Source: Anaerocolumna sp047777345
Lineage (GTDB): Bacteria; Bacillota; Clostridia; Lachnospirales; Lachnospiraceae
Assembly: GCA_047777345.1 (NCBI GenBank)
Contig: JBKEEJ010000015.1
Span: forward strand, 6,291 to 70,290
Length of the DNA stretch: 64,000 nt
Direction: 5' to 3'
Both the position numbers and the translations under genes were made by a program. Under the pieces are notes generated by a model that saw nothing but the letters and a program-made list of their open reading frames with translations, made no database searches and was not told the origin of the DNA. This document shows positions 36,830 to 46,185 of this stretch, one piece after another. Position 1 is the first letter of the stretch. Every line of letters begins with the position of its first letter.

Positions 36830-37720
36830 ATGCGTAAAGCAAAAAAACAGGTCTACTATCATTTTATGTTGTTTCCTGGTATGGTTTTACTGTTTATTTT
36901 CAATTTTATTCCAATGGTTGGAATTATTATGGCCTTTCAGAATTTTAGTATTGCCAAAGGAATGTTTCAATCTCCCTGGGTCGGATTAAAAAACTTTCAA
37001 TTTATTTTCAATCTTCCTGACAGCAGGCAGATATTTGAAAGCACAATAATCATTTCCCTTGGCAAAATAATACTTGGCATACTGGTTCCGGTCTGTTTTT
37101 CCTTGTTACTTAATGAAATAAAGGGAAAACATTTTAAGAAATCCATTCAGACCATTGTTTATTTGCCCCATTTTTTATCCTGGGTAGTATTTGCCACCAT
37201 AGTAAAATATGTTTTTTCCTATGATGGTCCGATTAATGAACTTTTGAAAATATTTGGAATGAAGCCAATTATGTTTTTAGGAAGTAATCAATGGTTCCGT
37301 CAGTTAATGATATTTACGGATTGCTGGAAAGAATTCGGATATGGGTCTATTATCTATTTGGCTGCCCTTACCGGAATTGACCCGGGCCTTTATGAAGCGG
37401 CTTCCATTGACGGGGCAAATCGCTGGAAACAGATATTACATATAACCATACCTGGAATTATGCCAATTATACTGATTACATTAACCATGGCATTGCCAAA
37501 CATATTAAATGCCGGATTTGATCAGATTTATAACTTATATAATCCCCTGGTTTATGAATCCGGAGATATTCTGGACACCTATATTTATCGGGTCGGTATG
37601 GTAAAACGGCAATATAGTTTGGGTACGGCAGTGGGATTAATTAAATCTACGGTGGGAATGATTCTTATTTTGACTGCAAACGGTTTGGTTACAAAATTTT
37701 CAGACCGTCGTATGTTTTAG
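36830..37720 (+). CDS. Sugar ABC transporter permease (LplB-like)
   Basis: This 296-residue permease has six predicted membrane segments and the CUT1 coupling motif EAASIDGANRWKQILHITIP. The N-terminus MRKAKKQVYYHFMLFPGMVL is typical of LplB-type subunits. It pairs with the next gene to form the channel. No ATPase is encoded in this operon, so a shared MsmK-type ATPase elsewhere is expected. Confidence 0.9.
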   Translation: MRKAKKQVYYHFMLFPGMVLLFIFNFIPMVGIIMAFQNFSIAKGMFQSPWVGLKNFQFIFNLPDSRQIFESTIIISLGKIILGILVPVCFSLLLNEIKGKHFKKSIQTIVYLPHFLSWVVFATIVKYVFSYDGPINELLKIFGMKPIMFLGSNQWFRQLMIFTDCWKEFGYGSIIYLAALTGIDPGLYEAASIDGANRWKQILHITIPGIMPIILITLTMALPNILNAGFDQIYNLYNPLVYESGDILDTYIYRVGMVKRQYSLGTAVGLIKSTVGMILILTANGLVTKFSDRRMF

Positions 37721-37732
37721 GAGGAAGAGGCT

Positions 37733-38614
37733 ATGGCAGGAAAGAGAAGGTTAAAAATATCAACGGCTATGATATACCTGGTTACCCTTATGCTCGGCTT
37801 AAGCTGTCTGCTCCCTTTGATTAATACGGTGGCTGTTTCATTCAGCAACAGCGCGGCCGCAACAGCCGGCAGGGTTGGATTAATTCCGGTAGGATTCACA
37901 CTAAGTTCTTACAAGAAAATTTTTGCCGATGAACAACTCTGGAGGTCTTATCTTATTTCTATTATCCGTGTTGTCCTGGGAACCAGCATTAATGTTTTTT
38001 TAGTAATTTTCATGGCATACCCTTTGTCAAAATCAAAGAAAGAGTTTCATTCCCAGGGAATCTATATGAAACTGGTTATTTTTGCAATGTTGTTTAATGG
38101 CGGTATGATACCTACGTATATGGTCGTTCAAAAATTAAACCTGCTGAATACGATTTGGGCTTTAATTTTACCGGGTGCGGTAGGTGTAGGCAATATTATT
38201 TTAATGATGAATTTTTTCCGCGGTGTGCCCAAATCTTTAGAAGAAGCGGCAGAAATTGACGGGGCCAATCCCTTTCAGATATTGTTTAATGTGTTTGTAC
38301 CCGCATCAAAACCCTGTATTGCGACCATTACCCTATTTTGTATGGTAGGCCACTGGAATGATTATTTCAGCGGTATTTTATATATTACAAAAGTTCATAA
38401 TTATCCTTTGCAAACCTATATACAGAGCATACAGACTACTTTCGATATTTCAAAAATTACCGATTTAAAAAAGCTGGAAGAATTTTTGGCAGTATCCTCA
38501 AGAACATTAAATTCTGCCAAAATCGTTGTATCCGTTATACCATTATTGCTGATTTATCCGGTGCTGCAGAAATATTTTATTACGGGTATTGTTGTGGGAG
38601 CAATAAAAGAATAA
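37733..38614 (+). CDS. Sugar ABC transporter permease (LplC/YtcP-like)
   Basis: The 293-residue second permease carries the coupling motif EEAAEIDGANPFQILFNVFV and ends IVVGAIKE, the common end of MalG-like subunits. It starts 12 bases after the preceding stop behind GGAGG. With the partner permease and lipoprotein it forms an importer for the GH31/GH13 substrate. Confidence 0.9.
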   Translation: MAGKRRLKISTAMIYLVTLMLGLSCLLPLINTVAVSFSNSAAATAGRVGLIPVGFTLSSYKKIFADEQLWRSYLISIIRVVLGTSINVFLVIFMAYPLSKSKKEFHSQGIYMKLVIFAMLFNGGMIPTYMVVQKLNLLNTIWALILPGAVGVGNIILMMNFFRGVPKSLEEAAEIDGANPFQILFNVFVPASKPCIATITLFCMVGHWNDYFSGILYITKVHNYPLQTYIQSIQTTFDISKITDLKKLEEFLAVSSRTLNSAKIVVSVIPLLLIYPVLQKYFITGIVVGAIKE

Positions 38615-38639
38615 ATACTAGATTTTGAGGGGGAAACAG

Positions 38640-41126
38640 ATGAATGAAAGATACAGGATACCTATGAATGGTCCGGCAGGAAGAGGGGAAAACATCATAA
38701 AAGGAGACTGTTACCGCTTTACGGTGTTAACGCCTTCCATGATACGTCTGGAATATAACAAAAAAGGCATATTTGTTGACGAGCCTACGCAAACAGTCTG
38801 GTTTCGCTCTTTTCCTGCCGTTTCCTTTCAATGGGTGGAATCCGACGAGTCCCTAAGGATAGAAACGGATAACTTAATATTGTATTATATAAAGGAGGAA
38901 TTTTCCAAAGATTCCTTATACATTAAAGTAAAGAAAAACGAAAGGGAACTTATTACCACATGGCAATACGGGGAACCGTTACCTACATTAAAAGGGACAG
39001 TCAGAACACTGGATAATGTGGATGGAGCCGTTACGCTTGAGGAGGGGCTTTTATCCAGAAACGGGGCGGCTCTTTTTGATGATTCAAACAGCTGTTTGAT
39101 AAAAGAAGACGGAGAACTGTGCCAAAGAGAATATCCGGGTATTGATTTGTATTTCTTAGGATACGGCCATGAATACTTAACCTGTTTGCGGGATTTTTAT
39201 CAGTTGACGGGAAAAACTCCCTTGTTGCCCCGATATGCTTTTGGAAACTGGTGGAGCAAATTTCACAGGTATACGGAAAAAGAATATAAATGCTTAATAG
39301 AAAAGTTTGAAAAAGAAGAAATACCCTTGTCCGTAGCAGTTATTGATATGGACTGGCATATTACGGAGGTAGAAAAAGAATATGGAACCGGCTGGACCGG
39401 ATATACCTGGAATTATTCTTTATTTCCTGATCCAGAAAGATTTATAAAGTGGCTTCATAAGAAAGGATTAAAGGTGGCCTTAAATGTACATCCGGCAGAC
39501 GGAGTAAGGGCATATGAGGAACCTTATCCGGATATGGCAAAAGCCTTAGGGATGGATGTAAGTAAGAAAAGAACCATTGAATTTGACTGTACCAATTCAA
39601 AATTTATGGAAGCATATTTTGAGTATCTGCATCATCCCAATGAAAAAAAGGGAGTTGATTTCTGGTGGGTTGACTGGCAGCAGGGAATGACAAGTAAACT
39701 GCCGGGCCTGGATCCCCTGTGGTGCTTAAATCATTATCATTATCTGGATAATGGCAGGAATAATAAACGTCCCTTAATCTTATCCAGGTATGCGGGGTTC
39801 GGAAGCCATCGCTATCCGGTCGGGTTTTCCGGCGACAGTATTATATCCTGGGCTTCCCTTAGGTTTCAGCCTTATTTTACGGCTACCGCATCCAATGTGG
39901 GATTTTGCTGGTGGAGCCATGATATCGGGGGACATATGCTTGGAACTTATGATGAAGAATTACAGATCCGCTGGACCCAGTTGGGAGTTTTTTCACCTAT
40001 CCTTCGTCTGCACAGTTCCGGCAGCATATTTAACCACAAAGAACCGTGGAATTATTCTCCGGAAACAAATCGGATTATGAAAATATACCTACGTTTACGG
40101 CACCAGTTAATTCCTTACCTTTACAGCATGAATTATAAAACATACAAGCAGGGCCGCCCTTTAATCTGCCCCTTGTATTATGAATATCCGGAAACGGATA
40201 CAGCCTATGAAATGCCAAACGAATATTTTTTTGGAACAGAAATGATTTGCCTTCCCATAACCCGGCCTCTGAATAAGGTAATTCAAGGAAGTAAAGTAAA
40301 GGGGTTTATACCGGAGGGGACCTATATAGATTGGATGACCGGCTTGATTTATAAAGGAAGCAGGATAATGGATTTTTACCGCAGTTTGGAACAAATACCG
40401 GTTTTGATAAAAGCAGGAGGAATTATTCCATGTGCTGTGCTGCGGGAACCTATGGCTGCGACACAAAACCCTGATTGGCTGGAATTAACAGTATGTGCAG
40501 GCGGGGATGGGGAATTTACTTTATATGAAGATGACGGCATCACTATGGATTACGAAAAGGGTGAATTTGTAACGACGAAGTTTGAGTTAGATTATCAGCA
40601 AGAGAAAGAGCTTATTATACGCAGGCCGGAAGGAAACTTACATTTGATACCAAAGATGCGCAGTTATCGAATCAAATTTTTAGGTTTTACCGACCCGGGC
40701 CGCATTTTTGTGAGTAAAAACGGAATTGCAAAGGAAATTAAGTACCAGTATAATCGTTTGAGAAATGAAATAGTAATCGAAAAAATACCAATCGGACCGG
40801 AGGATGAGCTTCGGGTTCAATTTGATATGAAATTAGGTTGTAATTACTTGTTAAGCAGGTGTTTTGAGCTTTTGGACCGGGCTCAGATAGCATTTAAGCT
40901 GAAAGAAAAAATTTTTCAGCTTATTAAGGCTAAGTTAGAAATGTGTGCTTCAGATGAAAATTTGAGTATCTTAGAAAAGAATATTTCAGAAAAAAGAACA
41001 TCTGAAAAAATGGTTATGGAACTTATATTTTCCTTGGAATTTTTGAAAGAAACAAATGAAGACTTGTATGGTGAGCTGTACGAAATACTATTGGCAAAGT
41101 CAGATTGGGAGGACATCAATGATTGA
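38640..41126 (+). CDS. GH31 alpha-glucosidase/alpha-xylosidase-type enzyme
   Basis: The 828-residue cytoplasmic enzyme lacks a signal peptide. The catalytic nucleophile is Asp345 in WWVDWQQG and the acid/base is Asp399 in GFSGDSIISW. The N-terminal GH31 sandwich, the barrel and the C-terminal beta domain (ELTVCAGGDGEFTLYEDDG) are followed by about 90 helical residues that are not standard. The ATG at 38640 follows GAGGGGG. The stop overlaps the next gene by 8 bases. The likely action is removal of alpha-linked glucose from imported oligosaccharides. Precise linkage is unknown. Confidence 0.9.
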   Translation: MNERYRIPMNGPAGRGENIIKGDCYRFTVLTPSMIRLEYNKKGIFVDEPTQTVWFRSFPAVSFQWVESDESLRIETDNLILYYIKEEFSKDSLYIKVKKNERELITTWQYGEPLPTLKGTVRTLDNVDGAVTLEEGLLSRNGAALFDDSNSCLIKEDGELCQREYPGIDLYFLGYGHEYLTCLRDFYQLTGKTPLLPRYAFGNWWSKFHRYTEKEYKCLIEKFEKEEIPLSVAVIDMDWHITEVEKEYGTGWTGYTWNYSLFPDPERFIKWLHKKGLKVALNVHPADGVRAYEEPYPDMAKALGMDVSKKRTIEFDCTNSKFMEAYFEYLHHPNEKKGVDFWWVDWQQGMTSKLPGLDPLWCLNHYHYLDNGRNNKRPLILSRYAGFGSHRYPVGFSGDSIISWASLRFQPYFTATASNVGFCWWSHDIGGHMLGTYDEELQIRWTQLGVFSPILRLHSSGSIFNHKEPWNYSPETNRIMKIYLRLRHQLIPYLYSMNYKTYKQGRPLICPLYYEYPETDTAYEMPNEYFFGTEMICLPITRPLNKVIQGSKVKGFIPEGTYIDWMTGLIYKGSRIMDFYRSLEQIPVLIKAGGIIPCAVLREPMAATQNPDWLELTVCAGGDGEFTLYEDDGITMDYEKGEFVTTKFELDYQQEKELIIRRPEGNLHLIPKMRSYRIKFLGFTDPGRIFVSKNGIAKEIKYQYNRLRNEIVIEKIPIGPEDELRVQFDMKLGCNYLLSRCFELLDRAQIAFKLKEKIFQLIKAKLEMCASDENLSILEKNISEKRTSEKMVMELIFSLEFLKETNEDLYGELYEILLAKSDWEDIND

Positions 41127-43041
41127 TTGGTTGCAAAGCGTATATTCGGATGGTACGAAACATTTTGTCAGCAACCCTCTGCCGCGGAAAGGAGACCGTA
41201 TTACCATCCGGCTCAGAATGAAGGAAAACAGCCAGATTAGAAACGTTATATTAAGAAGTAAGGAATTCGGAGTGGAAACCCTACATGAAATGAATCCGGA
41301 TAAAAAAGAAAGAGGACTTCAGTATTATGCCTGTGACGTTACGGTGAAGGATTTGGTATTTCGTTACCAGTTTTATCTGGCAGTAAGGGATGAAAATAAT
41401 CAGGATAAGATATATTACTACACCCAGTACCGTATTACGGATTACATTCCGGAAGAATCCAATGATTTTATTATACTTGCCGATTATCAGGCACCAAGCT
41501 GGGTAAATCATTCCGTATTTTATCAGATTTTTCCGGACCGTTTTTTTAACGGGAATCCTGAGATCAGTGTAAAAGACGGCGAATACCGCTACCAGGGATA
41601 TGAGACCATTCAGATTAAAAAATGGAATAAACCGCCTATGAAATATGAGGAAGGCCATAACCTGGATTTTTATGGCGGGGATATAGAAGGAATTATAAAG
41701 AAGCTGGATTATCTGCAGAAACTTGGGGTAAATGCCATTTACCTGAATCCTGTTTTTTTGTCTCCCTCCACTCATAAATATGACAGTTTGGATTATTTTC
41801 ATATTGACCCCCATTTGGGAGGGGATGAAGCCCTGGAAAAATTAACGGGTGAACTTCATAAAAGGGGTATGCGCCTGATACTGGATATATCCATTAACCA
41901 TACCAGTTCTGCCGGCAAATGGTTTAATAAGGACAATGAGTTTTATGGACCTTGTATGGGAGCCTATCAAAACCCTGATTCGAAGGAGCGGGAATATTAT
42001 TTTTTTGACGAAAATAATAATTATGATACCTGGTATGGTGTTAAAACCATGCCTAAACTAAACTATCAGTCAGGCAGGTTGCGGGATGTTATTTACAGAA
42101 ATGATAACTCGGTTTTAAAGAAATGGATAAGAAAACCATATCAGATTGACGGCTGGAGATTTGATGTGGCTGACTGTCTGGCCAGAAATGAAATTGTGGA
42201 TATACATAGAGAGGTACTAAAAGAATTACGTCAATTCCTGAAACAGGAAAAAGCGGATCTGTTTTTACTTGCCGAAGACTGGACAGACTGTTCGGAAGAT
42301 CTTCAGGGGGATTCCTGGGATTCTGTTATGAATTATTATGGATGTGCCAGACCCATACGTGAATTTGTGGGAGAAGGAGACTTATTTCATCAGCGAAATG
42401 AAAGTTTAAGTAAAGTATCATATCGGTCCACAGCAAGACAGCTAAGCAGAAGAATCTTACAGTTTTATGCCAAACTGCCGTCCGTTATACAGCATCAGAT
42501 GTTTAATCTCATAGACAGTCATGACGTAAGCAGGTTACATAATAACCCCAAAGTTTTCAGGCAAGATTATAAGGCTGCCGTTATTATGCAGTTTACCCTT
42601 CCCGGAACGCCGAGTATTTATTATGGGGATGAAATTTTACTGGATGGAAGCATCGATACGGTGGAAGGCTGCCGGTATCCTATGAACTGGGAAGAACAAC
42701 AGGATGATTTAATTGCAGAAAATTACAGCCTGTATCGGAAGCTGGCTTTTCTAAAGACAAATACAGAAGCGTTACAGGACGGGGGATTTTCGGTATTGTC
42801 AGAGGAAGGATATTGCTTTGCTTACGCCAGATTTACAGAGGATGAGTTAATTCTTGTTGTTTGTTCCGTAGATTCCAAGGAATGCAGGGTTATTCTGCCT
42901 GTGGAAAACTTTGGATTATACTCCTTTCATGAGGAAAAAGATTATTTTGGCACGCCGGTTTATGCTGCCTGTCACCAGGGTAAAGTGGTGCTTTCGGTAA
43001 AACCCCATCAAAGTTATCTTTTTGTACTGGAAATAAAATAG
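41119..43041 (+). CDS. GH13 cyclomaltodextrinase/neopullulanase-like enzyme
   Basis: This 640-residue intracellular enzyme has an N-terminal CBM34-like sandwich (about residues 1-125) and a GH13_20-type barrel. The catalytic triad is Asp349 (GWRFDVADC), Glu386 (LLAEDWT) and Asp469 (LIDSHDVSR). Region I reads DISINHTS. Such enzymes hydrolyse cyclodextrins, pullulan or short maltodextrins. The start overlaps the GH31 stop and has GGGAGG upstream. Together the two enzymes would convert imported alpha-glucans to glucose and maltose. Confidence 0.92.
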   Translation: MIDWLQSVYSDGTKHFVSNPLPRKGDRITIRLRMKENSQIRNVILRSKEFGVETLHEMNPDKKERGLQYYACDVTVKDLVFRYQFYLAVRDENNQDKIYYYTQYRITDYIPEESNDFIILADYQAPSWVNHSVFYQIFPDRFFNGNPEISVKDGEYRYQGYETIQIKKWNKPPMKYEEGHNLDFYGGDIEGIIKKLDYLQKLGVNAIYLNPVFLSPSTHKYDSLDYFHIDPHLGGDEALEKLTGELHKRGMRLILDISINHTSSAGKWFNKDNEFYGPCMGAYQNPDSKEREYYFFDENNNYDTWYGVKTMPKLNYQSGRLRDVIYRNDNSVLKKWIRKPYQIDGWRFDVADCLARNEIVDIHREVLKELRQFLKQEKADLFLLAEDWTDCSEDLQGDSWDSVMNYYGCARPIREFVGEGDLFHQRNESLSKVSYRSTARQLSRRILQFYAKLPSVIQHQMFNLIDSHDVSRLHNNPKVFRQDYKAAVIMQFTLPGTPSIYYGDEILLDGSIDTVEGCRYPMNWEEQQDDLIAENYSLYRKLAFLKTNTEALQDGGFSVLSEEGYCFAYARFTEDELILVVCSVDSKECRVILPVENFGLYSFHEEKDYFGTPVYAACHQGKVVLSVKPHQSYLFVLEIK

Positions 43042-43122
43042 GGCAGGTAAATTTCACTTTGAATTAACGAAATCTTACCTTTCTGAATAAGATAATATAA
43101 AACAATATAAACAGGTTAAAGA

Positions 43123-43578
43123 ATGAAAGCGTTTAATCCCTGGAAAGTATTTGTCCAGTACCGGGACAGAATGAAACCTTATGAACCTGTTACAGGCAGA
43201 AAATATACCATTACTCATTCGGATACAACCGGGGAAATATTTGTGTTTGTATCCGAACATTATGCCGAAGATCAAATTACCGGATTACGGGATGAAGTTA
43301 GAATCACCTGGATTATAGACAATAACCAAACTGTCTTAATGGGCTCTGTGTCCGTAGACGGAAATGGCAACAGTAACGGTTTTATGGGAAATGCCCGGTT
43401 GAGAAATACTGTTTTTTACAATGAAATGCCCCTTGTATTAAAAGCATTACGCCAGGCGGACCGATTTTTATTTGAAAAGGTAAGACTGGATAATACACCG
43501 GTATGGATTCACTTTATTTCTGCTAATCCGGAATATAACAGAATATATGATTTTGGGCCAATTGGAAACTATAAATAA
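43123..43578 (+). CDS. Staygreen (SGR)-family protein
   Basis: The 151-residue protein matches the staygreen domain (PF12638), whose plant members remove magnesium from chlorophyll a. The characteristic stretch is RKYTITHSDTTGEIFVFVS, followed by RDEVRITWII and a second strand pair QTVLMGSVSVDG. Bacterial homologues occur in non-photosynthetic Firmicutes. Some bacterial homologues can dechelate Mg from pigments in vitro, but their natural role is not known to me. The gene stands alone between the GH13 gene and marR, with an AGG-only ribosome site and its own terminator. Confidence 0.82.
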   Translation: MKAFNPWKVFVQYRDRMKPYEPVTGRKYTITHSDTTGEIFVFVSEHYAEDQITGLRDEVRITWIIDNNQTVLMGSVSVDGNGNSNGFMGNARLRNTVFYNEMPLVLKALRQADRFLFEKVRLDNTPVWIHFISANPEYNRIYDFGPIGNYK

Positions 43579-43618
43579 GCTGTATTTCTAATTAGCGGAA
43601 TGCAGCTTTTATTTTTTT
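43577..43618 (+). terminator. Terminator of the staygreen-family gene
   Basis: AAGCTGTATT (43577-43586) pairs with AATGCAGCTT (43599-43608) with one G-U pair. TTATTTTTTT follows. Confidence 0.75.
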
Positions 43619-43671
43619 AAATAGGAAAAGGTTAAACATAAGACAGATTATTGAATATAAGACAGATAATA

Positions 43672-43700
43672 TTGACAGGCTGCGGGACTCATGTTATACT
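43672..43700 (+). promoter_or_regulatory. Promoter of the marR-ABC exporter operon
   Basis: TTGACA (43672-43677) and TATACT (43695-43700) lie 17 bases apart. Immediately after it is an A/T-rich region with TAGTTAGCTAGTTA, a plausible MarR operator. Confidence 0.7.
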
Positions 43701-43745
43701 GACAAATAGTTAGCTAGTTAATAGTTATGATATTAATTATTAATG

Positions 43746-43820
43746 TACTAATAATTAGAATACTAATAATTAAAATACTAATAATTAAAATACTAATAAT
43801 TAAAATACTAATAATTACAA
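43746..43820. repeat. Five tandem 15-base repeats in the marR leader
   Basis: The unit TACTAATAATTAAAA is repeated five times without gaps. The first copy has G and the last copy C in place of an A near the end. The array fills the leader between the promoter and the marR ribosome site. It could be multiple regulator half-sites or a slippage-prone array that sets expression. Confidence 0.95.
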
Positions 43821-43844
43821 TAGTAAAGGTAAGGTGGTGAGAGC

Positions 43845-44324
43845 TTGGATAGTCAAAAGGATTGTGATGAGAATCAGTCTAAGAATACAAAGATTATAAA
43901 GCAGCTTATCGGTTTTTCCATAAAACATCGAAAAATTATGCAGCATTATCTGGACAAAACAGGAGTTTATCAGGCACAGCATCATTTGCTGATGACTCTT
44001 GCCCGTAACCAAAATGCTTCCCAGAAAGATCTGGCTACATCCATGGATGTTTCCGCTGCCACAATAGCAGTAACTTTAAAAAAGCTGGAAAAGGGCGGTT
44101 ATATTAAGAAAAAAATGGATAAGGGAGATAATCGGTTTAATCAGATTACGATTACCAAAAAAGGCAATGAGGTGGTAGAAAAAAGCAAACAGATTTTTGA
44201 TGCGGTTGATCAAAGAATATTTGAAGGAATCACAGAGGAAGAAAAATTAACTTTGTCTGCTTTGTTAAAAAAAATGGATAATAATCTTAGCAAAATGGAA
44301 GAAGAAATAAAATCCAATAAATGA
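43845..44324 (+). CDS. MarR-family regulator
   Basis: This 159-residue protein has the MarR winged-helix core (QHHLLMTLARNQNASQKDLA, then VTLKKLEKGGYIKKK and a DNRFNQITIT wing). The TTG start at 43845 is preceded by AAGGTGG. It is the first gene of the exporter operon and probably represses it, responding to a toxic compound. This gene order is common for drug-responsive ABC exporters. Confidence 0.9.
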   Translation: MDSQKDCDENQSKNTKIIKQLIGFSIKHRKIMQHYLDKTGVYQAQHHLLMTLARNQNASQKDLATSMDVSAATIAVTLKKLEKGGYIKKKMDKGDNRFNQITITKKGNEVVEKSKQIFDAVDQRIFEGITEEEKLTLSALLKKMDNNLSKMEEEIKSNK

Positions 44325-44454
44325 TTTTATTTAGTGTCAGTGAATGTTCTTTCATGTTTCAAAGTCCGTTTCCATATTGACATGTCAGAACAGTAAATAA
44401 CACAGCTAAAATTTTGCAATTGACTAAAAATTGAAAGATGAAAGGATATGTTAT

Positions 44455-46185
44455 ATGTACTGGAAATATATTAAGCCATATTTGCCTGCTTTTATCATAG
44501 GTCCCATTCTTATGATAGTGGAGGTAATCGGGGAAGTTATCATGCCTTTGCTATTAAGCAAAATTATCGATTACGGGATCGATCAGAACAGAGGTATTTC
44601 TTATATTGTAATCGTTGGCATAACCATGGTTTTAACTGCACTTTGTATGATGGCAGGAGGCGTGGGAGGAGCTTATTTTGCCATTAAGGCATCTTCCGGT
44701 TTTGCCAATGATTTAAGAAAAGATATGTTTAACCATATTCAGAGGTTTTCTTTTAAAAATATTGACCAATATAATACAGGTTCGCTGGTTACAAGGTTAA
44801 CCAATGATATTACAATTGTTCAAAATATGATACAGATGTTGTTACGAATGGCACTTCGGGCGCCCGGTATGATGATTGGCGCTCTCATTATGGCATTTGT
44901 GCTTAATCCCAAACTGGCACTGGTAATTTTATGCGTAATTCCATTGCTGTCCATTGCCATTTACTGTATTTTAAAAATTGGTTTTCCTCGATTTACCATA
45001 ATGCAGAAGAAGCTAGATGCTTTAAATATTGCCACCCAGGAAAATCTAACCAATATCAGGGTTGTAAAATCCTTTGTCCGGGAGGATTTCGAAGAAAATA
45101 AGTTTAAAAAGGCAAACACTGATTTGAAAGACAGCACGATCAGCGCAATGAAGGTGGTTATTTTCACCATGCCTGTTATGACCTTAGCTATGAATATTAC
45201 AACTTTGGCGGTGGTTTGGTTCGGAGGAAATCAAATTATCAAAGGCAGTATGACGGCCGGTGTCCTCACCGCATTTGTTAACTATGTAGTTCAGATACTT
45301 ATGTCACTTATGATGGTTTCTATCATTATTTTAAGTGGTTCCAGAGCACTGGCTTCCGCAAAACGAATCAATGAGGTCCTTAACACATACGTAGATCTTA
45401 CGGATGCGGATGCCTCTCATAAAAACCTGGATGTACAGCATGGTAAAATCGAGTTTAGAAACGTACATTTCAGATATTATAAAAACAACGAAAAATGGGT
45501 TCTTGAAAATATTAATCTGGTAATCAATCCAGGTGAGACAGTGGGTATTATCGGCTCAACGGGCTGTGGAAAATCCAGCCTTGTACAGCTGATTCCAAGG
45601 CTATATGACGTAGACCAAGGAGAAGTACTGGTTGATGGTGTAAACGTTAAGGATTATTCCCTTAAGAACTTGCGGAATGGAGTGGGTATTGTACTTCAGA
45701 AAAATGTCCTTTTTTCCGGCACGATTAAGGAAAATCTCAAATGGGGCGATGAGGATGCAGACGATGAAACCGTTCGCTATTTTGCCGAAAAAGCCCAGGC
45801 CCACGGATTTATTTCCTCATTTAAAGAAGGGTATGATACCGAACTGGATCAGGGCGGTACCAATGTTTCCGGTGGACAAAAACAAAGGCTGTGTATAGCC
45901 AGAGCCCTGTTAAAACGTCCTAAAATTCTGATTCTGGATGACAGTACCAGCGCAGTGGATACGGCCACAGAAGCAAAAATCAGGGAAAGCTTTCGGAATG
46001 AATTAAAAGACACAACGAAAATTATCATTGCCCAGAGGATTTCGTCTGTAATCGATGCGGATAAAATTGTTGTTATGGATGACGGCAAGATTACCGGTAT
46101 GGGAACCCATACGGAATTATTGGAAAGTTGTGAAACATATAAGGAAATTTACTACTCACAGATGGATAAGAAGGAGACAGCATGA
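44455..46185 (+). CDS. Heterodimeric multidrug ABC exporter, subunit 1
   Basis: The 576-residue half-transporter has six membrane helices followed by an ATPase. Walker A is GSTGCGKSS, the signature is NVSGGQKQRLC and Walker B is ILILDDSTSAVD. Asp replaces the usual catalytic Glu after Walker B, so its partner probably provides the active ATP site, as in BmrCD- or TM287/288-like pairs. ATG 44455 has GAAAGGA upstream. It overlaps the next gene by four bases (ATGA). Confidence 0.9.
   Translation: MYWKYIKPYLPAFIIGPILMIVEVIGEVIMPLLLSKIIDYGIDQNRGISYIVIVGITMVLTALCMMAGGVGGAYFAIKASSGFANDLRKDMFNHIQRFSFKNIDQYNTGSLVTRLTNDITIVQNMIQMLLRMALRAPGMMIGALIMAFVLNPKLALVILCVIPLLSIAIYCILKIGFPRFTIMQKKLDALNIATQENLTNIRVVKSFVREDFEENKFKKANTDLKDSTISAMKVVIFTMPVMTLAMNITTLAVVWFGGNQIIKGSMTAGVLTAFVNYVVQILMSLMMVSIIILSGSRALASAKRINEVLNTYVDLTDADASHKNLDVQHGKIEFRNVHFRYYKNNEKWVLENINLVINPGETVGIIGSTGCGKSSLVQLIPRLYDVDQGEVLVDGVNVKDYSLKNLRNGVGIVLQKNVLFSGTIKENLKWGDEDADDETVRYFAEKAQAHGFISSFKEGYDTELDQGGTNVSGGQKQRLCIARALLKRPKILILDDSTSAVDTATEAKIRESFRNELKDTTKIIIAQRISSVIDADKIVVMDDGKITGMGTHTELLESCETYKEIYYSQMDKKETA

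Noticed and set aside
41281..41814. Reverse-strand 177-residue frame inside the GH13 gene
   Set aside because: It is a shadow frame. The plus strand carries a complete catalytic triad and domain order.
43746..43820. Short CRISPR-like array
   Set aside because: The 15-base units are contiguous without spacers, so this is a simple tandem repeat.
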